Assembly (NCBI RefSeq): GCF_003610785.1
Contig: NZ_RAQQ01000010.1
Location: forward strand, 1 to 64,000
Source of the DNA: Micromonospora globbae
Lineage (GTDB): Bacteria; Actinomycetota; Actinomycetes; Mycobacteriales; Micromonosporaceae
Reading direction: 5' to 3'
DNA: 64,000 nucleotides
Of the stretch, positions 25,036-35,236 are shown one piece after another. The notes below the pieces were generated by a model. The model was not told where the DNA came from. It searched no databases and worked only from the letters and a program-made list of their open reading frames with translations. Numbering within the stretch: position 1 is the first letter of the stretch; every line of letters begins with the position of its first letter. The position numbers and the translations under genes are program-made.

Positions 25036-25914
25036 CTATCCCCCCTTCACGTGGGGTGCGCGCCGGGCCAGCATGCCCACGGCGAGGATCACCACCACGA
25101 GCGACAACGCCTCGCCGAGGGCCGGCAGCGGGCCGCCGCGGATCTGCTCGTCCAGCCAGATCAGGCCGACCAGGATGGCCACGACGGGGTCGGTGACCGT
25201 GATCGCGGCCAGGGCCGGGGCGCCCAGCGGCCCGGCCTGGTAGGCGTTCTGGCTGAGCAGCACCCCGAACGGGCCGAGCACGAGGACGGCGTACGCCTGC
25301 CACTGCGTGAACACCTCCCACGGGCTCTCGTCGAGGTGGAACGCGAGGCTGCTGATGAGGCCGGCGGTCACGCCGTAGCAGACCCCCGCGGCCAGCGCCA
25401 ACGGCATGGGTCGCCAGCGCCGGTCGAGCTTCAGGGCCGCCAGCAGGCAGAGTCCCACCGCGACGACCACGGCGATCCCGAGCAGCAGGGCCGACCAGAA
25501 CGACTCCAGCCCCCGCCCCTGGCCCCGCCCCGGGTCGGCGATCACGAGGAAGGCCGCCAGGCCGAACAGGCACAGGGTGGACTCCAGCAGGATGGTGCGG
25601 TCGGGGCGGTCGTGCGCGAACGCCGCGAAGAGCAGGACGTACCACACGAGTCCCGTGACCAGCAGCGGCTGCACGAGGATCAGCGGGATCAGGCTGAGCG
25701 CCGCCACCTGGAGGGCGAACGCCAGGACCGCGAGCACCACCGACCAGCGCCAACTCGGGATGCGCACCAGATGGGCGAGCAGCGTGGGCCGCCCGGCCGG
25801 CTCCTCCGGCACCTGCCGGCCGGAGCGGAACTGGAGCACCCCCGACGCCCCGAACGCCGCGGCGGCGGCCAGTGCGATCGGGATGCCGACGGCCAGTTCC
25901 CCGGCCCCGCTCAC
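25036..25914 (-). CDS. DMT superfamily transporter (copy 1)
   Basis: 292-aa integral membrane protein, nine to ten hydrophobic segments starting at residue 6 (AVGIPIALAAAAAFGASGVLQF). Features such as LIPLILVQPLLVTGLVWYVL, LSQNAYQAGPLGAPALAAITVTDPVVAIL and the terminal IWLDEQI are typical of the EamA-like/NIPA-like transporters of actinobacteria. Substrate unknown. GTG 25914 is chosen because the 61 upstream in-frame residues are Arg/Pro-rich non-membrane sequence. It is followed 32 bases later by the AlkB-like gene; the paralogue at 26198-27058 lies upstream on the same strand. Confidence 0.82.
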   Translation of the reverse strand: MSGAGELAVGIPIALAAAAAFGASGVLQFRSGRQVPEEPAGRPTLLAHLVRIPSWRWSVVLAVLAFALQVAALSLIPLILVQPLLVTGLVWYVLLFAAFAHDRPDRTILLESTLCLFGLAAFLVIADPGRGQGRGLESFWSALLLGIAVVVAVGLCLLAALKLDRRWRPMPLALAAGVCYGVTAGLISSLAFHLDESPWEVFTQWQAYAVLVLGPFGVLLSQNAYQAGPLGAPALAAITVTDPVVAILVGLIWLDEQIRGGPLPALGEALSLVVVILAVGMLARRAPHVKGG

Positions 25915-26197
25915 CGCACTCCAACCGGACCGGTCACCTGCACCTCCATGCCGTGGTCGTCCGCGTCCCGCCGTCCGGGGCCGTGGGGTGTTCCCGTCGC
26001 CACGGCCGGTGGCGGCGCGGCGCGGGTTCCCCACCCCCGTGCGGATAAACGGCGGGTGGGTCCGGCGGGGGTCCGGGTCGCGCCGAGACTGCCACAATCA
26101 CCATGAGAGTACGCAAACGGTGACTAAGCTGATGATTGTTCCGAAGGGGTGGCTGTCGGCGCCCCTCCTCCGCGTACGCCTGGGAGAACCCGACATG
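25915..26197. other. Gap between two DMT genes
   Basis: 283 bases. About 26095-26155 is AT-richer than the rest and could hold the promoter of the DMT copy 1/AlkB/MOSC unit. A 60-codon frame (26116-25934, minus) has a poor Arg/Pro/Gly-rich sequence and is not called. No hairpin terminator is evident. Confidence 0.4.
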
Positions 26198-27058
26198 TCA
26201 GCGACCCGGCCCGCCCTCCGGCCCGCAGTCGTCTCGTCCGGCGTGCGGCTGGGCGTGCCGGGCGAGCGCGACCGCGCCGCTGACGGCGAGCAGGAAACCG
26301 AGGACCGCCACCGGGGTGAAGCCGGGCCGCACCCGGTCCCCGAGCAGCAGCCACCCGGTCAGGGCGGGCGCCACCGTCTGCCCCACGATGGCCGAGGCGG
26401 ACGTGACCGTCACCGAGCCCCGTTGCAGCGCCATCGCGTAGAGCAGCACGCCGGTCAGGCCGGCGAGCACCACGGCGTAGGTCGCGGGGCTCGCGACGAG
26501 CGCCCCGACGGTCTCCACCCGGCCGAGCAGCCGCGCGCCGAGGGCCGCGGACCCGAACGACAGCCCGGCCAGCAGGCCGGGCACGGCGGGGCCGGACATC
26601 GCCGGGCTGCCGAGGTACGCCCCGCCGGCGAGCACGACCACCGCGGCGAGCAGCCACCAGCCGGCCGTTCCGGTCACCTCGTTCGGCGGCGCGGCGACCG
26701 CGGAGAGCACCAGCAGCACCAGTCCGGCGATCACACCGCCGATCGCCCCCCAGTCGCGGGCGGTCAACCGCAGGCGCAGGACGCACATGGCGATGAGCGC
26801 CACCATGCCGAGGTTGGCCGCCCCGACCGCCTGCACCGCGAAGATCGGCAGGATCCGCAGCGCCGTGAACGTGAGCAGGGAGGACGCCCCGTCCAGCACC
26901 AGGCCGGTGGCGTACGGGCCGTTGCGGACCAGCCGCAGCAGCAGCCGGGGGTCGACGTGCGGGGTGGCGGCCAGCCGGCGCGCACCGATCGACTGCACGA
27001 TCGCAGCCGTCGCGCTGCACAGCGCGGCGGCGATCGCCAGCGCGAAGCCCACGGCCAT
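26198..27058 (-). CDS. DMT superfamily transporter (copy 2)
   Basis: 286-aa membrane protein with nine to ten predicted helices: VGFALAIAAALCSATAAIVQSIGARR, ILPIFAVQAVGAANLGMVALIAM, GGVIAGLVLLVLSAVAA, and the C-terminal repeat half SASAIVGQTVAPALTGWLLLGDRV. It shares architecture with copy 1 but limited visible identity. Substrate unknown. The tail after the last helix (HAQPHAGRDDCGPEGG) is hydrophilic. ATG 27058 is divergent from the GT-acyltransferase fusion gene, leaving a 101-base shared upstream region. Confidence 0.82.
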   Translation of the reverse strand: MAVGFALAIAAALCSATAAIVQSIGARRLAATPHVDPRLLLRLVRNGPYATGLVLDGASSLLTFTALRILPIFAVQAVGAANLGMVALIAMCVLRLRLTARDWGAIGGVIAGLVLLVLSAVAAPPNEVTGTAGWWLLAAVVVLAGGAYLGSPAMSGPAVPGLLAGLSFGSAALGARLLGRVETVGALVASPATYAVVLAGLTGVLLYAMALQRGSVTVTSASAIVGQTVAPALTGWLLLGDRVRPGFTPVAVLGFLLAVSGAVALARHAQPHAGRDDCGPEGGPGR

Positions 27059-27159
27059 GTCACGATCCCGGTGTCGACGGTGCCGGACGCGGCCGGCGGA
27101 AGCACCTGCGCATACCCGTCTGAGCCCGGGTATCGCACGCCGAGCCCGGCGGGTGCGCG

Positions 27160-29967
27160 GTGAACACGCCGGCCGGCCCGGAGCCGGCCGAGCCGGTCGC
27201 CCGGCGGGTGCTGGTCGTCTCGGCCGACATCGGCGGCGGGCACGACGCGACCGGTCGGGCGCTCGAGGAGCGCGTCCACGCGATCTGGCCGGGCAGCCGG
27301 GTCGGCTGGGTGGACACCCTCGAGGTCATGGGGCCGGGGGTCGGTCGGGGCTTCCGCCGCACCTACGTCACCAACGTGGCGGTGACGCCCTGGCTGTACG
27401 AGTTCTTCTGGGCCTCGCTGTGGCGGCACCGGTGGTTCGCCGCCACGGCCAAGTGGTTCACCGGCTCGTGGGCGGGGCGGCGCCTCGGCCCGGTCATCGA
27501 GGGGTTCGACCCCGACCTGATCGTCTCCACGTATCCCCTGGGCAGCGCCGGGCTGGCGTGGCTGCGCCGGCACCGCGGGCTCGGCGTCCCGGTCGGCGCC
27601 TGGATCTCCGACTTCGCCCCGCACCCGTTCTGGGTGTACCCGGAACTGGACCTCAACGTCGTGGTGCACCCCGCCGCGCTGCCGGTCGCGGCGGTCGCCG
27701 CCGAGGGGTCGTCGCTGGGGGTCTGCGCGCCCCCGGTGCTGGACTCGTTCCGTCCCGGTGACCGGGTGGCGGCCGCCCGGCGCTGCGATCTCGACCCGGA
27801 CCGCGCCGCCGTGGTGGTCGCGTGCGGCTCGTACGGCTTCGGGGCCGTCGAGGAGGCCATCCGCGCCCTGGTCGGCATCGGCGACCCCATCCAGGTGGTG
27901 GCCGTCTGCGGGCGCAACGACCGGCTCGCGGCCCGGCTGGCGGCGCTCGACGTGCCCCCGGGACGGCTGCTCGTGCGCGGCTGGGTCGACGACATGCCGA
28001 CGCTGCTGCAGGCCGCCCGCCTGCTGGTCACCAACGCGGGCGGGGCCACCGCGCTCGAGGCCCTAGCCACCGGCACCCCGATCGTGATGTACCGGCCGAT
28101 CGCCGCGCACGGCACGGCGAACGCGGCGTTGATGGCGGCGGCCGGGCTCGCCGAGACGGCCCACACCCCGCAGGCGCTCGTCGCCGGCGTGCGCAGCCGG
28201 CTCGCCCTGCCGGCGCGCACCGTCGAGGTCCCCCCGGACGGGCGGCTGCCCGACCTGGGGCTGCCGGCGGTCGCCGCCGCGCGCACCTCGCGGGTCGGCG
28301 CGCCGGGCGACGCCGCGGCGGGGGGCGCCACGGCGGGGGACGCGGCGGGGGACGATGCCTCGGCCAGGGGCGACGCGCGGACGCGGGGGCGGGCCGGGGG
28401 CGCGCCACGACGCCGCCCGGCGAGCTGGCCGCTCCGGGCGCAGGACGCGTTCTTCCTCCACGTCCAGACTCCCACCGAGCCGCAGCAGATCGGCACGGTC
28501 ATGGAGCTGGGTGCGCGCCCCGACGGCCAGCCCGTCACCCGGGCGGAGGTGACGGCGCTGCTGGCGCGGCGGCTGCCGGCGATCACCACGCTGCGCCGCC
28601 GCCTGGTCGACCGGGGCCGCTGGCGCCGCCCCGGCTGGGTGATCGACCGGTACGTGGACCCGGCCGCCCACGTCGACGAGATCCACGTCGCGCCGGGTGA
28701 CGACGGCGGCGCCGCCGTGGACCGCTTCTGGTCCGAGCCGCTGCCCACCGACCGTCCACCCTGGCGGATGCTGCTCGTCGGAGGGCTGCCGGACGGGCGT
28801 ACCCGGCTCGCGGTGAAGCTGCACCACTGCCTCGGGGACGGCCTGTCCGTGATCGCCGTGCTGCGCCGGCTGCTCGACGCGCCCGAGCCGCCCCGGCGGG
28901 AGGCGCCGGCCGGTGGCCGCACCCTGCTGGGCCGGCGGGGGGCGCCCGCCCCGGAGCGGGGCGGGCTCGACCAGGCGCGGGAGACGGCGCGCCAGCTCGG
29001 CCGGACCGTACGCGGACTGGCCCGGCTGGCCACGCAGGGCACCGCGCCGCGCACGCCCCTCAACCGCCGGCTCGACTCGTCCCGTCGGCGTCTGCTCACG
29101 GCGAGCCTGCCGGCCGCGGACGTGCTCCGCGCGGCCCGGTCCTGCCAGGCCCACCCCAGCGAGCTGATGCTCGCGCTCACCGCCGCGGCGCTGGGCGCCG
29201 CGCACCCGGCTCCGGTGCCGGAGCGGCTGCGGGTGATGTTCGCCGTGTCCCGCGACGCGCGCCGGCGGGCGCCCACCCAGGGCAACTGGACCGGGGCCGT
29301 CACCCTCGACCTGCCCATGGGGGCGGGACCGCCACGGGACCGGGTGGCCGCGGTGCGCCGCTCCCTGCGCGACGCGCTCCGCAGCGGTGAACCCGAGGCC
29401 GCGAACCTCGTGATGCGGGCGATGGGCATCCTCCCGGCGCCGCTGCACGCCGCGATGGCCCGGCGCGTCTACACCAGCCGCCGGCTCAACGTGATCGTCT
29501 CGTACGTCCCGGCGACCTTCCCGCCACGGGTGCTCAGCGGCGCGCCCCTGCGCGCCGCCGCACCGGTGGTCGGCCTCGCCGACGGGGTGCACATCGGCAT
29601 CGGCATCCTGCGGCTCGGCGGCAGCTTCGGGATCGGGGTGCTGCTCACCGGGGCCCTCGCCGACGTCGGCGACACCGTGGTGGCGCAGGTGCGGGCCAAC
29701 CTGGCCGCGCTGCTCGCCGAGATCGACGCCCACCCCGCGGGTGGGCAGCCGCCCGGGGCCGGCAGCACGCCCGCCACCGCCGGGAGCACGCCCGCCACCG
29801 CGGGCAGTGCAGGCGCCGTTCGCGCGGCCGCCGGCGCGGGAAGCCGGGCCCGGGGGCCTCGGGGTGGCGACGGACCGGACGGGGCCGACCGTGCCGCGGA
29901 CGGGCCGGCGACGGACGACGCGGCGGTGCCGGGTGCGCCTCCACCCGGGGTGCCCCGATGCGCCTGA
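27160..29967 (+). CDS. Glycosyltransferase fused to WS/DGAT acyltransferase
   Basis: 935-aa two-domain protein. Residues 1-about 390 are a GT28/MGDG-synthase-like glycosyltransferase: VVSADIGGGHDATGRAL, DLIVSTYPLGSAGLAW, WISDFAPHPFWVYP and nucleotide-sugar block NAGGATALEALATGTPIV. After an Ala/Gly/Arg linker (about 390-430), residues 433-870 are a WS/DGAT domain: SWPLRAQDAFFLHVQTPTEP, active-site HHCLGDG (H555, H556, D560), and PLNRRLDSSRRRL. The tail is disordered with GSTPATA repeats. One activity would glycosylate a lipid, the other acylate it from acyl-CoA. GTG 27160 is the only sensible start. The SDR gene overlaps its end by ten bases. The product lipid is unknown. Confidence 0.82.
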   Translation: MNTPAGPEPAEPVARRVLVVSADIGGGHDATGRALEERVHAIWPGSRVGWVDTLEVMGPGVGRGFRRTYVTNVAVTPWLYEFFWASLWRHRWFAATAKWFTGSWAGRRLGPVIEGFDPDLIVSTYPLGSAGLAWLRRHRGLGVPVGAWISDFAPHPFWVYPELDLNVVVHPAALPVAAVAAEGSSLGVCAPPVLDSFRPGDRVAAARRCDLDPDRAAVVVACGSYGFGAVEEAIRALVGIGDPIQVVAVCGRNDRLAARLAALDVPPGRLLVRGWVDDMPTLLQAARLLVTNAGGATALEALATGTPIVMYRPIAAHGTANAALMAAAGLAETAHTPQALVAGVRSRLALPARTVEVPPDGRLPDLGLPAVAAARTSRVGAPGDAAAGGATAGDAAGDDASARGDARTRGRAGGAPRRRPASWPLRAQDAFFLHVQTPTEPQQIGTVMELGARPDGQPVTRAEVTALLARRLPAITTLRRRLVDRGRWRRPGWVIDRYVDPAAHVDEIHVAPGDDGGAAVDRFWSEPLPTDRPPWRMLLVGGLPDGRTRLAVKLHHCLGDGLSVIAVLRRLLDAPEPPRREAPAGGRTLLGRRGAPAPERGGLDQARETARQLGRTVRGLARLATQGTAPRTPLNRRLDSSRRRLLTASLPAADVLRAARSCQAHPSELMLALTAAALGAAHPAPVPERLRVMFAVSRDARRRAPTQGNWTGAVTLDLPMGAGPPRDRVAAVRRSLRDALRSGEPEAANLVMRAMGILPAPLHAAMARRVYTSRRLNVIVSYVPATFPPRVLSGAPLRAAAPVVGLADGVHIGIGILRLGGSFGIGVLLTGALADVGDTVVAQVRANLAALLAEIDAHPAGGQPPGAGSTPATAGSTPATAGSAGAVRAAAGAGSRARGPRGGDGPDGADRAADGPATDDAAVPGAPPPGVPRCA

Positions 29968-30707
29968 CCGGCGCGGTGGTGCTGGTGACGGGAGCGTCGT
30001 CGGGGATCGGCGCGGCGGTGGTACGGCGCCTCGCCGGCGCCGGGAGTCAGGTCGTGGCCGCCGGCCGCGACGCGGACCGGCTGGCCCGCCTCGCCGCGCA
30101 GACCGGCGCCACCACCATCGTGAGCGACCTGGGCCGGCCGCACGCCGGACGCGAGCTGGCCGAGCAGGCCCTGGCCCGGCACACGCGGGTGGACGTCCTC
30201 GTCAACAACGCCGGCGTGGGCTGGGCCGGCCCGTTCGGCGGGATGGCGGACGCGCTCGCCGACGAACTGCTCGCGGTCAACCTGCGCGCGCCCATCGAGC
30301 TGACCCGGGCGCTGCTGCCCGGGATGTGCCACCGCGGCGGGCACCTCGTGTTCGTGGGGTCGATCGCCGGCCGGCTCGGCGTGGACGGCGAGTCCGTCTA
30401 CGCGGCCACGAAGGCCGGCCTGGACACCTTCGCCCAGAGCCTGCGGATGGAGCTGGCCGGCCGCCGGGTCGGGGTGAGCACGGTGGTGCCCGGCGTGGTG
30501 GACACCCCGTTCTTCGTCCGCCGGGGCCAGCCGTACCGACGCCGGCGCCCCCGTCCGGTGCCGCCGGAGCGGGTCGCCGACGCGCTCGTCGACGCGATCG
30601 TCCGGGACCGGGCCGAGGTGTACGTGCCGGGCTGGCTGCGCCTGCCCGTGGCCGTACGCGGGCTGCTGCCGGGGCTGTACCGCCGGCTCGCGACCCGGTT
30701 CGGCTGA
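29958..30707 (+). CDS. SDR family NAD(P)-dependent oxidoreductase
   Basis: 249-aa classical short-chain dehydrogenase. Cofactor motif TGASSGIG (residues 11-18), NNAG near residue 77, catalytic Ser in VGSIAG, and Tyr/Lys in YAATK. VVPGVVDTPFF follows. A cluster of arginines (YRRRRPRP) and a hydrophobic, basic C-terminus (LPVAVRGLLPGLYRRLATRFG) may associate with membrane. It overlaps the GT-acyltransferase gene by ten bases, so it probably acts on the same lipid, for example reducing a keto or aldehyde group. It is convergent with the hopanoid operon. Confidence 0.88.
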   Translation: MRLTGAVVLVTGASSGIGAAVVRRLAGAGSQVVAAGRDADRLARLAAQTGATTIVSDLGRPHAGRELAEQALARHTRVDVLVNNAGVGWAGPFGGMADALADELLAVNLRAPIELTRALLPGMCHRGGHLVFVGSIAGRLGVDGESVYAATKAGLDTFAQSLRMELAGRRVGVSTVVPGVVDTPFFVRRGQPYRRRRPRPVPPERVADALVDAIVRDRAEVYVPGWLRLPVAVRGLLPGLYRRLATRFG

Positions 30708-30732
30708 GCCGCCGGTCCTCCCCCGCGCCCGC

Positions 30733-31737
30733 TCACGTGTCCCGGATCGCGCGCAGCGACTCCCGCAGCGACGACATGGTGGCCAGCACGGCCGTCGGCT
30801 CGTACCCGCAGTGCGCCATGCAGTTGGCGCAGCGCGCGTCGCGTCCCCGCCCGTAGCTGTCCCAGTCGGTCGTCTCGAGCAGTTCCCGGTAGCTCGCGGC
30901 GTACCCGTCGGAGAGCAGGTAGCAGGGCCGCTGCCAGCCCAGCAGCGAGTACGACGGGATGGCCCACGCGGTGCACGGGAAGTCGACCTTCCCCTCCAGG
31001 AAGTCCAGGAACAGCGGCGAGTGGTTGAGCCGCCAGCGGGCCCGGCGACCACCGGAGAACGCCTTGCGGAACAGCTCCCGGGTCTCCATGACGCCCAGGA
31101 AGTGCTCCTGGTCCGGCGCCTTTTCGTACGCGTACGCCGGCGCGAGCATCATCTCGTCGACCTTCAGGTCGTCGTTGAGGTAGTCGAGCACCTCGATGAC
31201 CGTCTGCGGGGTGTCGGTGTTGAAGAACGTGGTGTTCGTGGTGACCCGGAAGCCGCGCCGCTTGGCCTCGCGGACCGCCTCCACGGCGACGTCGAAGACG
31301 CCGTCCTTGCACACCGCCGCGTCGTGCCGTTCCCGCAGGCCGTCGATGTGGACGGTGAACGCGAAGTACGGCGACGGCCGGAACTTGTCGATCTTCTTGG
31401 GCAGCAGCATCGCGTTGGTGCAGAGGAACACGAACTTCTTGCGGCGCACCAGTTCGGCCACGAGCTTGTCGATCTCCGGGTGCATGAGCGGCTCGCCGCC
31501 GGCGATGGAGATCATCGGCGCGCCGCACTCCTCCACGGCGGCCAGCGCCTGCTCCACCGGCATCCGGCGCTTGAGCAGGCTCGCCGGCTGCTGGATCTTG
31601 CCGCAGCCCGCGCACTTCAGGTTGCAGGCGAACAGCGGCTCCAGTTCCAGCAGCAACGGGAACTGCTTGCGCCCGCGTATCTTCTGTCCGGCCAGGTATC
31701 GCGCGATACGTAGGCTCTGACGCAACGGCATACTCAC
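30733..31737 (-). CDS. hpnH: Adenosyl-hopene transferase HpnH (radical SAM)
   Basis: 334-aa radical SAM enzyme that adds the 5'-deoxyadenosyl group to diploptene, giving adenosylhopane, the first C35 hopanoid. The [4Fe-4S] motif is CNLKCAGC (C38, C42, C45), in the HpnH-typical context [34 protein letters not shown] is the glycine-rich SAM-binding block, and cysteines [14 protein letters not shown] lie near the C-terminus. GTG 31737 overlaps the upstream stop (GTGA) and has AAGGAGG at a fair distance; ATG 31731 is an alternative. It is the last gene of the hopanoid operon, and length is normal. Confidence 0.93.
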   Translation of the reverse strand: MSMPLRQSLRIARYLAGQKIRGRKQFPLLLELEPLFACNLKCAGCGKIQQPASLLKRRMPVEQALAAVEECGAPMISIAGGEPLMHPEIDKLVAELVRRKKFVFLCTNAMLLPKKIDKFRPSPYFAFTVHIDGLRERHDAAVCKDGVFDVAVEAVREAKRRGFRVTTNTTFFNTDTPQTVIEVLDYLNDDLKVDEMMLAPAYAYEKAPDQEHFLGVMETRELFRKAFSGGRRARWRLNHSPLFLDFLEGKVDFPCTAWAIPSYSLLGWQRPCYLLSDGYAASYRELLETTDWDSYGRGRDARCANCMAHCGYEPTAVLATMSSLRESLRAIRDT

Positions 31738-33296
31738 GGCTGGCGTACCTCCTTCGGCAGGGTGAAAACCACGTCCTCCACTGCTGCGGTGTGCTCGCTC
31801 ACCTCCTTCGCCCCGAGGGCGGTCAGTGCGGCCACCACCTCGTCGACCAGTCCCGGCGGCGCCGAGGCGCCGGCCGTGATGCCGACCGTCGCGGCGCCCG
31901 CGAGCCAGCGCAGGTCGATGCCGCTCACGTCGTCCACGAGGTGCGCCCGGGCGCCCGCCCGTTCGGCGACCTCCACGAGCCGCCGGGAGTTCGAGGAGTT
32001 CGCGGAACCGATGACCAGCACCAGGTCGGCGTGGGCCGCGACGGCCGTGATGGCCCGCTGCCGGTTCGTGGTGGCGTAGCAGATGTCGTCGGAGCCGGGA
32101 CCGGCCAGCGCCGGGAACCGGCGGCGCAGCGTGTCGAGGATCCCCGCCGCCTCGTCCACGGCGAGCGTGGTCTGCACCAGGTACGACACCCGCTCCGGGT
32201 CGTCCACCTGCACCGTCTCGGCGGTGGCCGGGTCGGGCACGAGGCGGATCCGGTCGGGCGCCTCGCCCAGGGTGCCCTCGGTTTCCTCGTGGCCCGGGTG
32301 CCCGATGAGCAGCACCGTGTCGCCACGGCCGGCGAACCGGCGGGCCTCGGCGTGCACCTTCGTCACCAGCGGGCAGGTCGCGTCGATCACCGGCAGCCGC
32401 CGGTCGGCGGCCTCCTTCCGCACGGCCGGCGCCACGCCGTGCGCGGAGAACACGGTGAGCGCCCCGTCGGGCACCTCGTCGAGCTCGTCGACGAAGACGG
32501 CGCCCTGGGCCCGCAGGTCGGCCACCACCCGGGCGTTGTGCACGATCTGCTTGCGCACGTAGACCGGCGGGCCGTGCCGGCGCAACGCCTGCTCCACCAC
32601 GGCGATCGCCCGTTCCACGCCGGCGCAGAACGACCGGGGCGAGGCCAGCAGCAACCGGTGCACGCTGCCGGCCGCCGCGGCCCACTCGGTGAGCGCCGCG
32701 GCCACCACCGGCAGCACCCGCAGCGCCGCGCGCACCCGGCGCAGGGTGGCCGGCCGGTACAGCGGTCCGGCCGCCGTGTCGGCGACCACGCGTACGCAGG
32801 CCGTGGGGCGTCCGGCGCAGCCGGCCAGCAGCCACGCCGACTCCAGGTCGGCGGCGAGCGCGCCGGTCGCGGCCAGCCGGTCCCGGGCCGCGCCGTCGAC
32901 CAGCCGGTCGGTGCTGACGACCGGGCCGACGTGCACCCGCAGCCCCCGCCTGCGCAGCGCCGCCGCGAGCAGGTCGGCGTCGGGCATCCGCAGCTCCCCC
33001 GCCGGGGCGTCCGGCGCGAGCGGGTCGGCACGGACCACGCTCGCCACCACCACGTCGCCCGTGGCGAGGTCGGGGGCGAGCCCACCGGCGATCCCGGCGA
33101 CCGCCACCGGCCCCGTGCCGGCCGGGCGGAGCGCCGCCGCCGAGCGGGCGCGACGCGGCCCGATGCCGGTGCGGCACAGCGTGAGCCGCCCGTGCGGTGC
33201 GGGATCGCCGAGCCCCCGGCGCAGCGCGGACAGCTCCGGCCGCATGGGCGCGTACAGCGTCCACGCCGGGTCGGCCGGGACAGCGGGGCGGATCAC
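31734..33296 (-). CDS. HpnG-like nucleosidase fused to IspH (HMBPP reductase)
   Basis: 520-aa fusion. Residues 1-about 205 resemble the phosphorylase/nucleosidase superfamily as in HpnG ([35 protein letters not shown]), which cleaves adenine from adenosylhopane. Residues about 213-520 are IspH: cysteines C224 (SFCAGVERA), C308 (DATCPLVTK) and C406 ([11 protein letters not shown]), spacing close to the E. coli enzyme, plus [11 protein letters not shown] and [11 protein letters not shown]. IspH makes IPP/DMAPP from HMBPP. GTG 33296 overlaps the cyclase stop (GTGA). The fusion joins the precursor-supply step to a late hopanoid step, with no stop or frameshift at the joint. Confidence 0.88.
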   Translation of the reverse strand: MIRPAVPADPAWTLYAPMRPELSALRRGLGDPAPHGRLTLCRTGIGPRRARSAAALRPAGTGPVAVAGIAGGLAPDLATGDVVVASVVRADPLAPDAPAGELRMPDADLLAAALRRRGLRVHVGPVVSTDRLVDGAARDRLAATGALAADLESAWLLAGCAGRPTACVRVVADTAAGPLYRPATLRRVRAALRVLPVVAAALTEWAAAAGSVHRLLLASPRSFCAGVERAIAVVEQALRRHGPPVYVRKQIVHNARVVADLRAQGAVFVDELDEVPDGALTVFSAHGVAPAVRKEAADRRLPVIDATCPLVTKVHAEARRFAGRGDTVLLIGHPGHEETEGTLGEAPDRIRLVPDPATAETVQVDDPERVSYLVQTTLAVDEAAGILDTLRRRFPALAGPGSDDICYATTNRQRAITAVAAHADLVLVIGSANSSNSRRLVEVAERAGARAHLVDDVSGIDLRWLAGAATVGITAGASAPPGLVDEVVAALTALGAKEVSEHTAAVEDVVFTLPKEVRQP

Positions 33297-35236
33297 CGCG
33301 TCACCGTGGCCTCGTCCGCCCGCGTGCCGAGGATCCGGCCGAGCGCGCTGATCGGGAAGACCAGCCGGTACAGCCCGTAGTTGATGTAGAAGTCGCCGGG
33401 GAAGCCGGTGCCTGTGAACTGGGGCTCGTCCCACCCGCCGTCCGGGCGCTGGGTGTCGACCAGCCAGCGCACCGCCCGCAGCGCCCGCTCGCCGGTGCCG
33501 TGACCGGCGGCGTGCAGCGCGAGCAGGGCCCACGCGGTCTGCGAGGCGGTCGACTCGCCGCGGCCGATCCAGGACGGGTCTCGGTAGGAGCGCAGGTCCT
33601 CGCCCCAGCCGCCGTCGGCGTTCTGGTGCGCGAACAGCCAGTCCACGGCCCGGCGGATCGCGGGATGCCGGCGGGGCACGCCCGCGGCCACGAGCGCCGG
33701 CACCACGGCGCCGGTGCCGTACACGTGGTTGGCGCCCCACCGGCCGAACCACGAGCCGTCCGGCTCCTGGGCCCGCAGCAGCCAGTGCACGCCGCGCCGC
33801 ACCGGCGTCGTGCCGGCGTAGTTCTCCGCCGCCAGTGCCTCCACGACGTGCGCCGTCACGTCGGCGCTGGGCGGGTCGATGACCTCGCCGAAGTCGCAGA
33901 ACGGCAGCTCGCCGAGGATGGCGCGGGTGTTGTCGGCGTCGAACGCCGCCCAGCCGCCGTCGCGGGACTGCATGCCGAGCAGCCAGCGGGTGCCGCGCAG
34001 CACCGCCGCCTCCGCGGGCACGCCGGTACGCCGCAACGCCATGATCACCTCAGCGGTGTCGTCGGTGTCGGCGTACCCGTCGTTGTCGAACTCGAAGGCC
34101 CAGCCGCCGGCCGGCGTGTCCGGCCGGCGTACGGCCCAGTCGCCCCGGACTCGGATCTCCTCGCTCAGCAGCCACCGCCCGGCGCGCTCGACGGCGGGGT
34201 GCTCGGCCGGCAGCCCGGCGTCGGTGAGCGCGGTGACGGCCAGCGCGGTGTCCCAGACCGGCGACTGGCACGCCTCCAGCCAGCGCGCCGGGCCGTCCGG
34301 GGTCTGCGTCCGCACCGTGAACCGTTCCAGCCCGTCCAGTCCGGCCCGCAGGACCGGGTGGTCCAGCGGGTAGCCGAGCAGGTGCAGCGCCATCAGCGAG
34401 TAGACCCAGGGCGGCTGGATCCCGCCCCACGACCCGTCCGCCTCCTGGCGGGCGACGATCCACTCGGCGGCCCGGCGCAGCGCGTGCCGGCGTACCGGGC
34501 CGCGGGCGATCCGCTCGTACCCGCTGGCGAGGCGGTCCAGCCGGTAGAGCAGGCCGGGCCGGCTGCCCAGCCGGGGCGGCCGGGGTGGCCGCGCGTTCGT
34601 GCGCAGCTCGTCGACGCCGAAGCCGAGCGACCGCACCGGCCGCAGCGCCCGCACGATGGACAGCGGGACGATGGTCTGCCGCGCCCAGCAGGCGAAGTCG
34701 TAGACGTTGAACGGCACCCAGGACGGCAGGAGCACGAGTTCGGGCGGCACGGCGGGCAGCTGCGACCAGGGCCAGTGGCCGAACAGGGCCAGCCAGAACC
34801 GGGTGAACACCCGGCTGGCCGCCACGCCTCCGTGCGCCCGGACGAACGCCGCCGCGGCCGCCATGTGCGGCGCCTCGACGGTGTCGCCGGCCAGGCGCAG
34901 CGCCACGTACGCCTCGATGGTGGTCGACAGGTCCCCCGGGCCGCCGTGGAAGATCGCCCAGGAGCCGTCGGGACGCTGCTGGGAGCGGATCCAGCGGGCC
35001 GTCTCGGCGGTCTGCTCGGCGGTCCGGATGCCGAGGAACTGCCGCAGCATCAGGTCCTCGGCGTCCATCGTGACGTTCGTGGCGAGGTCGCCCTTCCACC
35101 AGCCGGCCTCGTCCTGGAGGTCCAGCAGGTGGTCCCGGGCGCGCCGCAGCGCGTCCCGCGCCTCGTCGAGCACGTCGGCGCCGGGGCGCTCCGCCTCGAC
35201 GGTGGTGGTGGTCTTCGGTGACAGCAGCTCGGTCAT
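33293..35236 (-). CDS. shc: Squalene-hopene cyclase
   Basis: 647-aa membrane-associated terpene cyclase converting squalene to hopene/hopanol. The catalytic DxDDTA motif is DTDDTA at residues 390-395 (central acid D392). Many QW repeats are visible (for example [59 protein letters not shown]). Length matches the family. The start ATG 35236 shares one base with the prenyl-synthase stop (TGATG), and its stop overlaps the next start (GTGA). It is the core enzyme of the hopanoid operon. Confidence 0.95.
   Translation of the reverse strand: MTELLSPKTTTTVEAERPGADVLDEARDALRRARDHLLDLQDEAGWWKGDLATNVTMDAEDLMLRQFLGIRTAEQTAETARWIRSQQRPDGSWAIFHGGPGDLSTTIEAYVALRLAGDTVEAPHMAAAAAFVRAHGGVAASRVFTRFWLALFGHWPWSQLPAVPPELVLLPSWVPFNVYDFACWARQTIVPLSIVRALRPVRSLGFGVDELRTNARPPRPPRLGSRPGLLYRLDRLASGYERIARGPVRRHALRRAAEWIVARQEADGSWGGIQPPWVYSLMALHLLGYPLDHPVLRAGLDGLERFTVRTQTPDGPARWLEACQSPVWDTALAVTALTDAGLPAEHPAVERAGRWLLSEEIRVRGDWAVRRPDTPAGGWAFEFDNDGYADTDDTAEVIMALRRTGVPAEAAVLRGTRWLLGMQSRDGGWAAFDADNTRAILGELPFCDFGEVIDPPSADVTAHVVEALAAENYAGTTPVRRGVHWLLRAQEPDGSWFGRWGANHVYGTGAVVPALVAAGVPRRHPAIRRAVDWLFAHQNADGGWGEDLRSYRDPSWIGRGESTASQTAWALLALHAAGHGTGERALRAVRWLVDTQRPDGGWDEPQFTGTGFPGDFYINYGLYRLVFPISALGRILGTRADEATVTR

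Noticed and set aside
25934..26116. 60-codon minus-strand frame between the DMT genes
   Set aside because: Pro/Arg/Gly-rich sequence without motif; begins with a weak start and looks like promoter-region noise.
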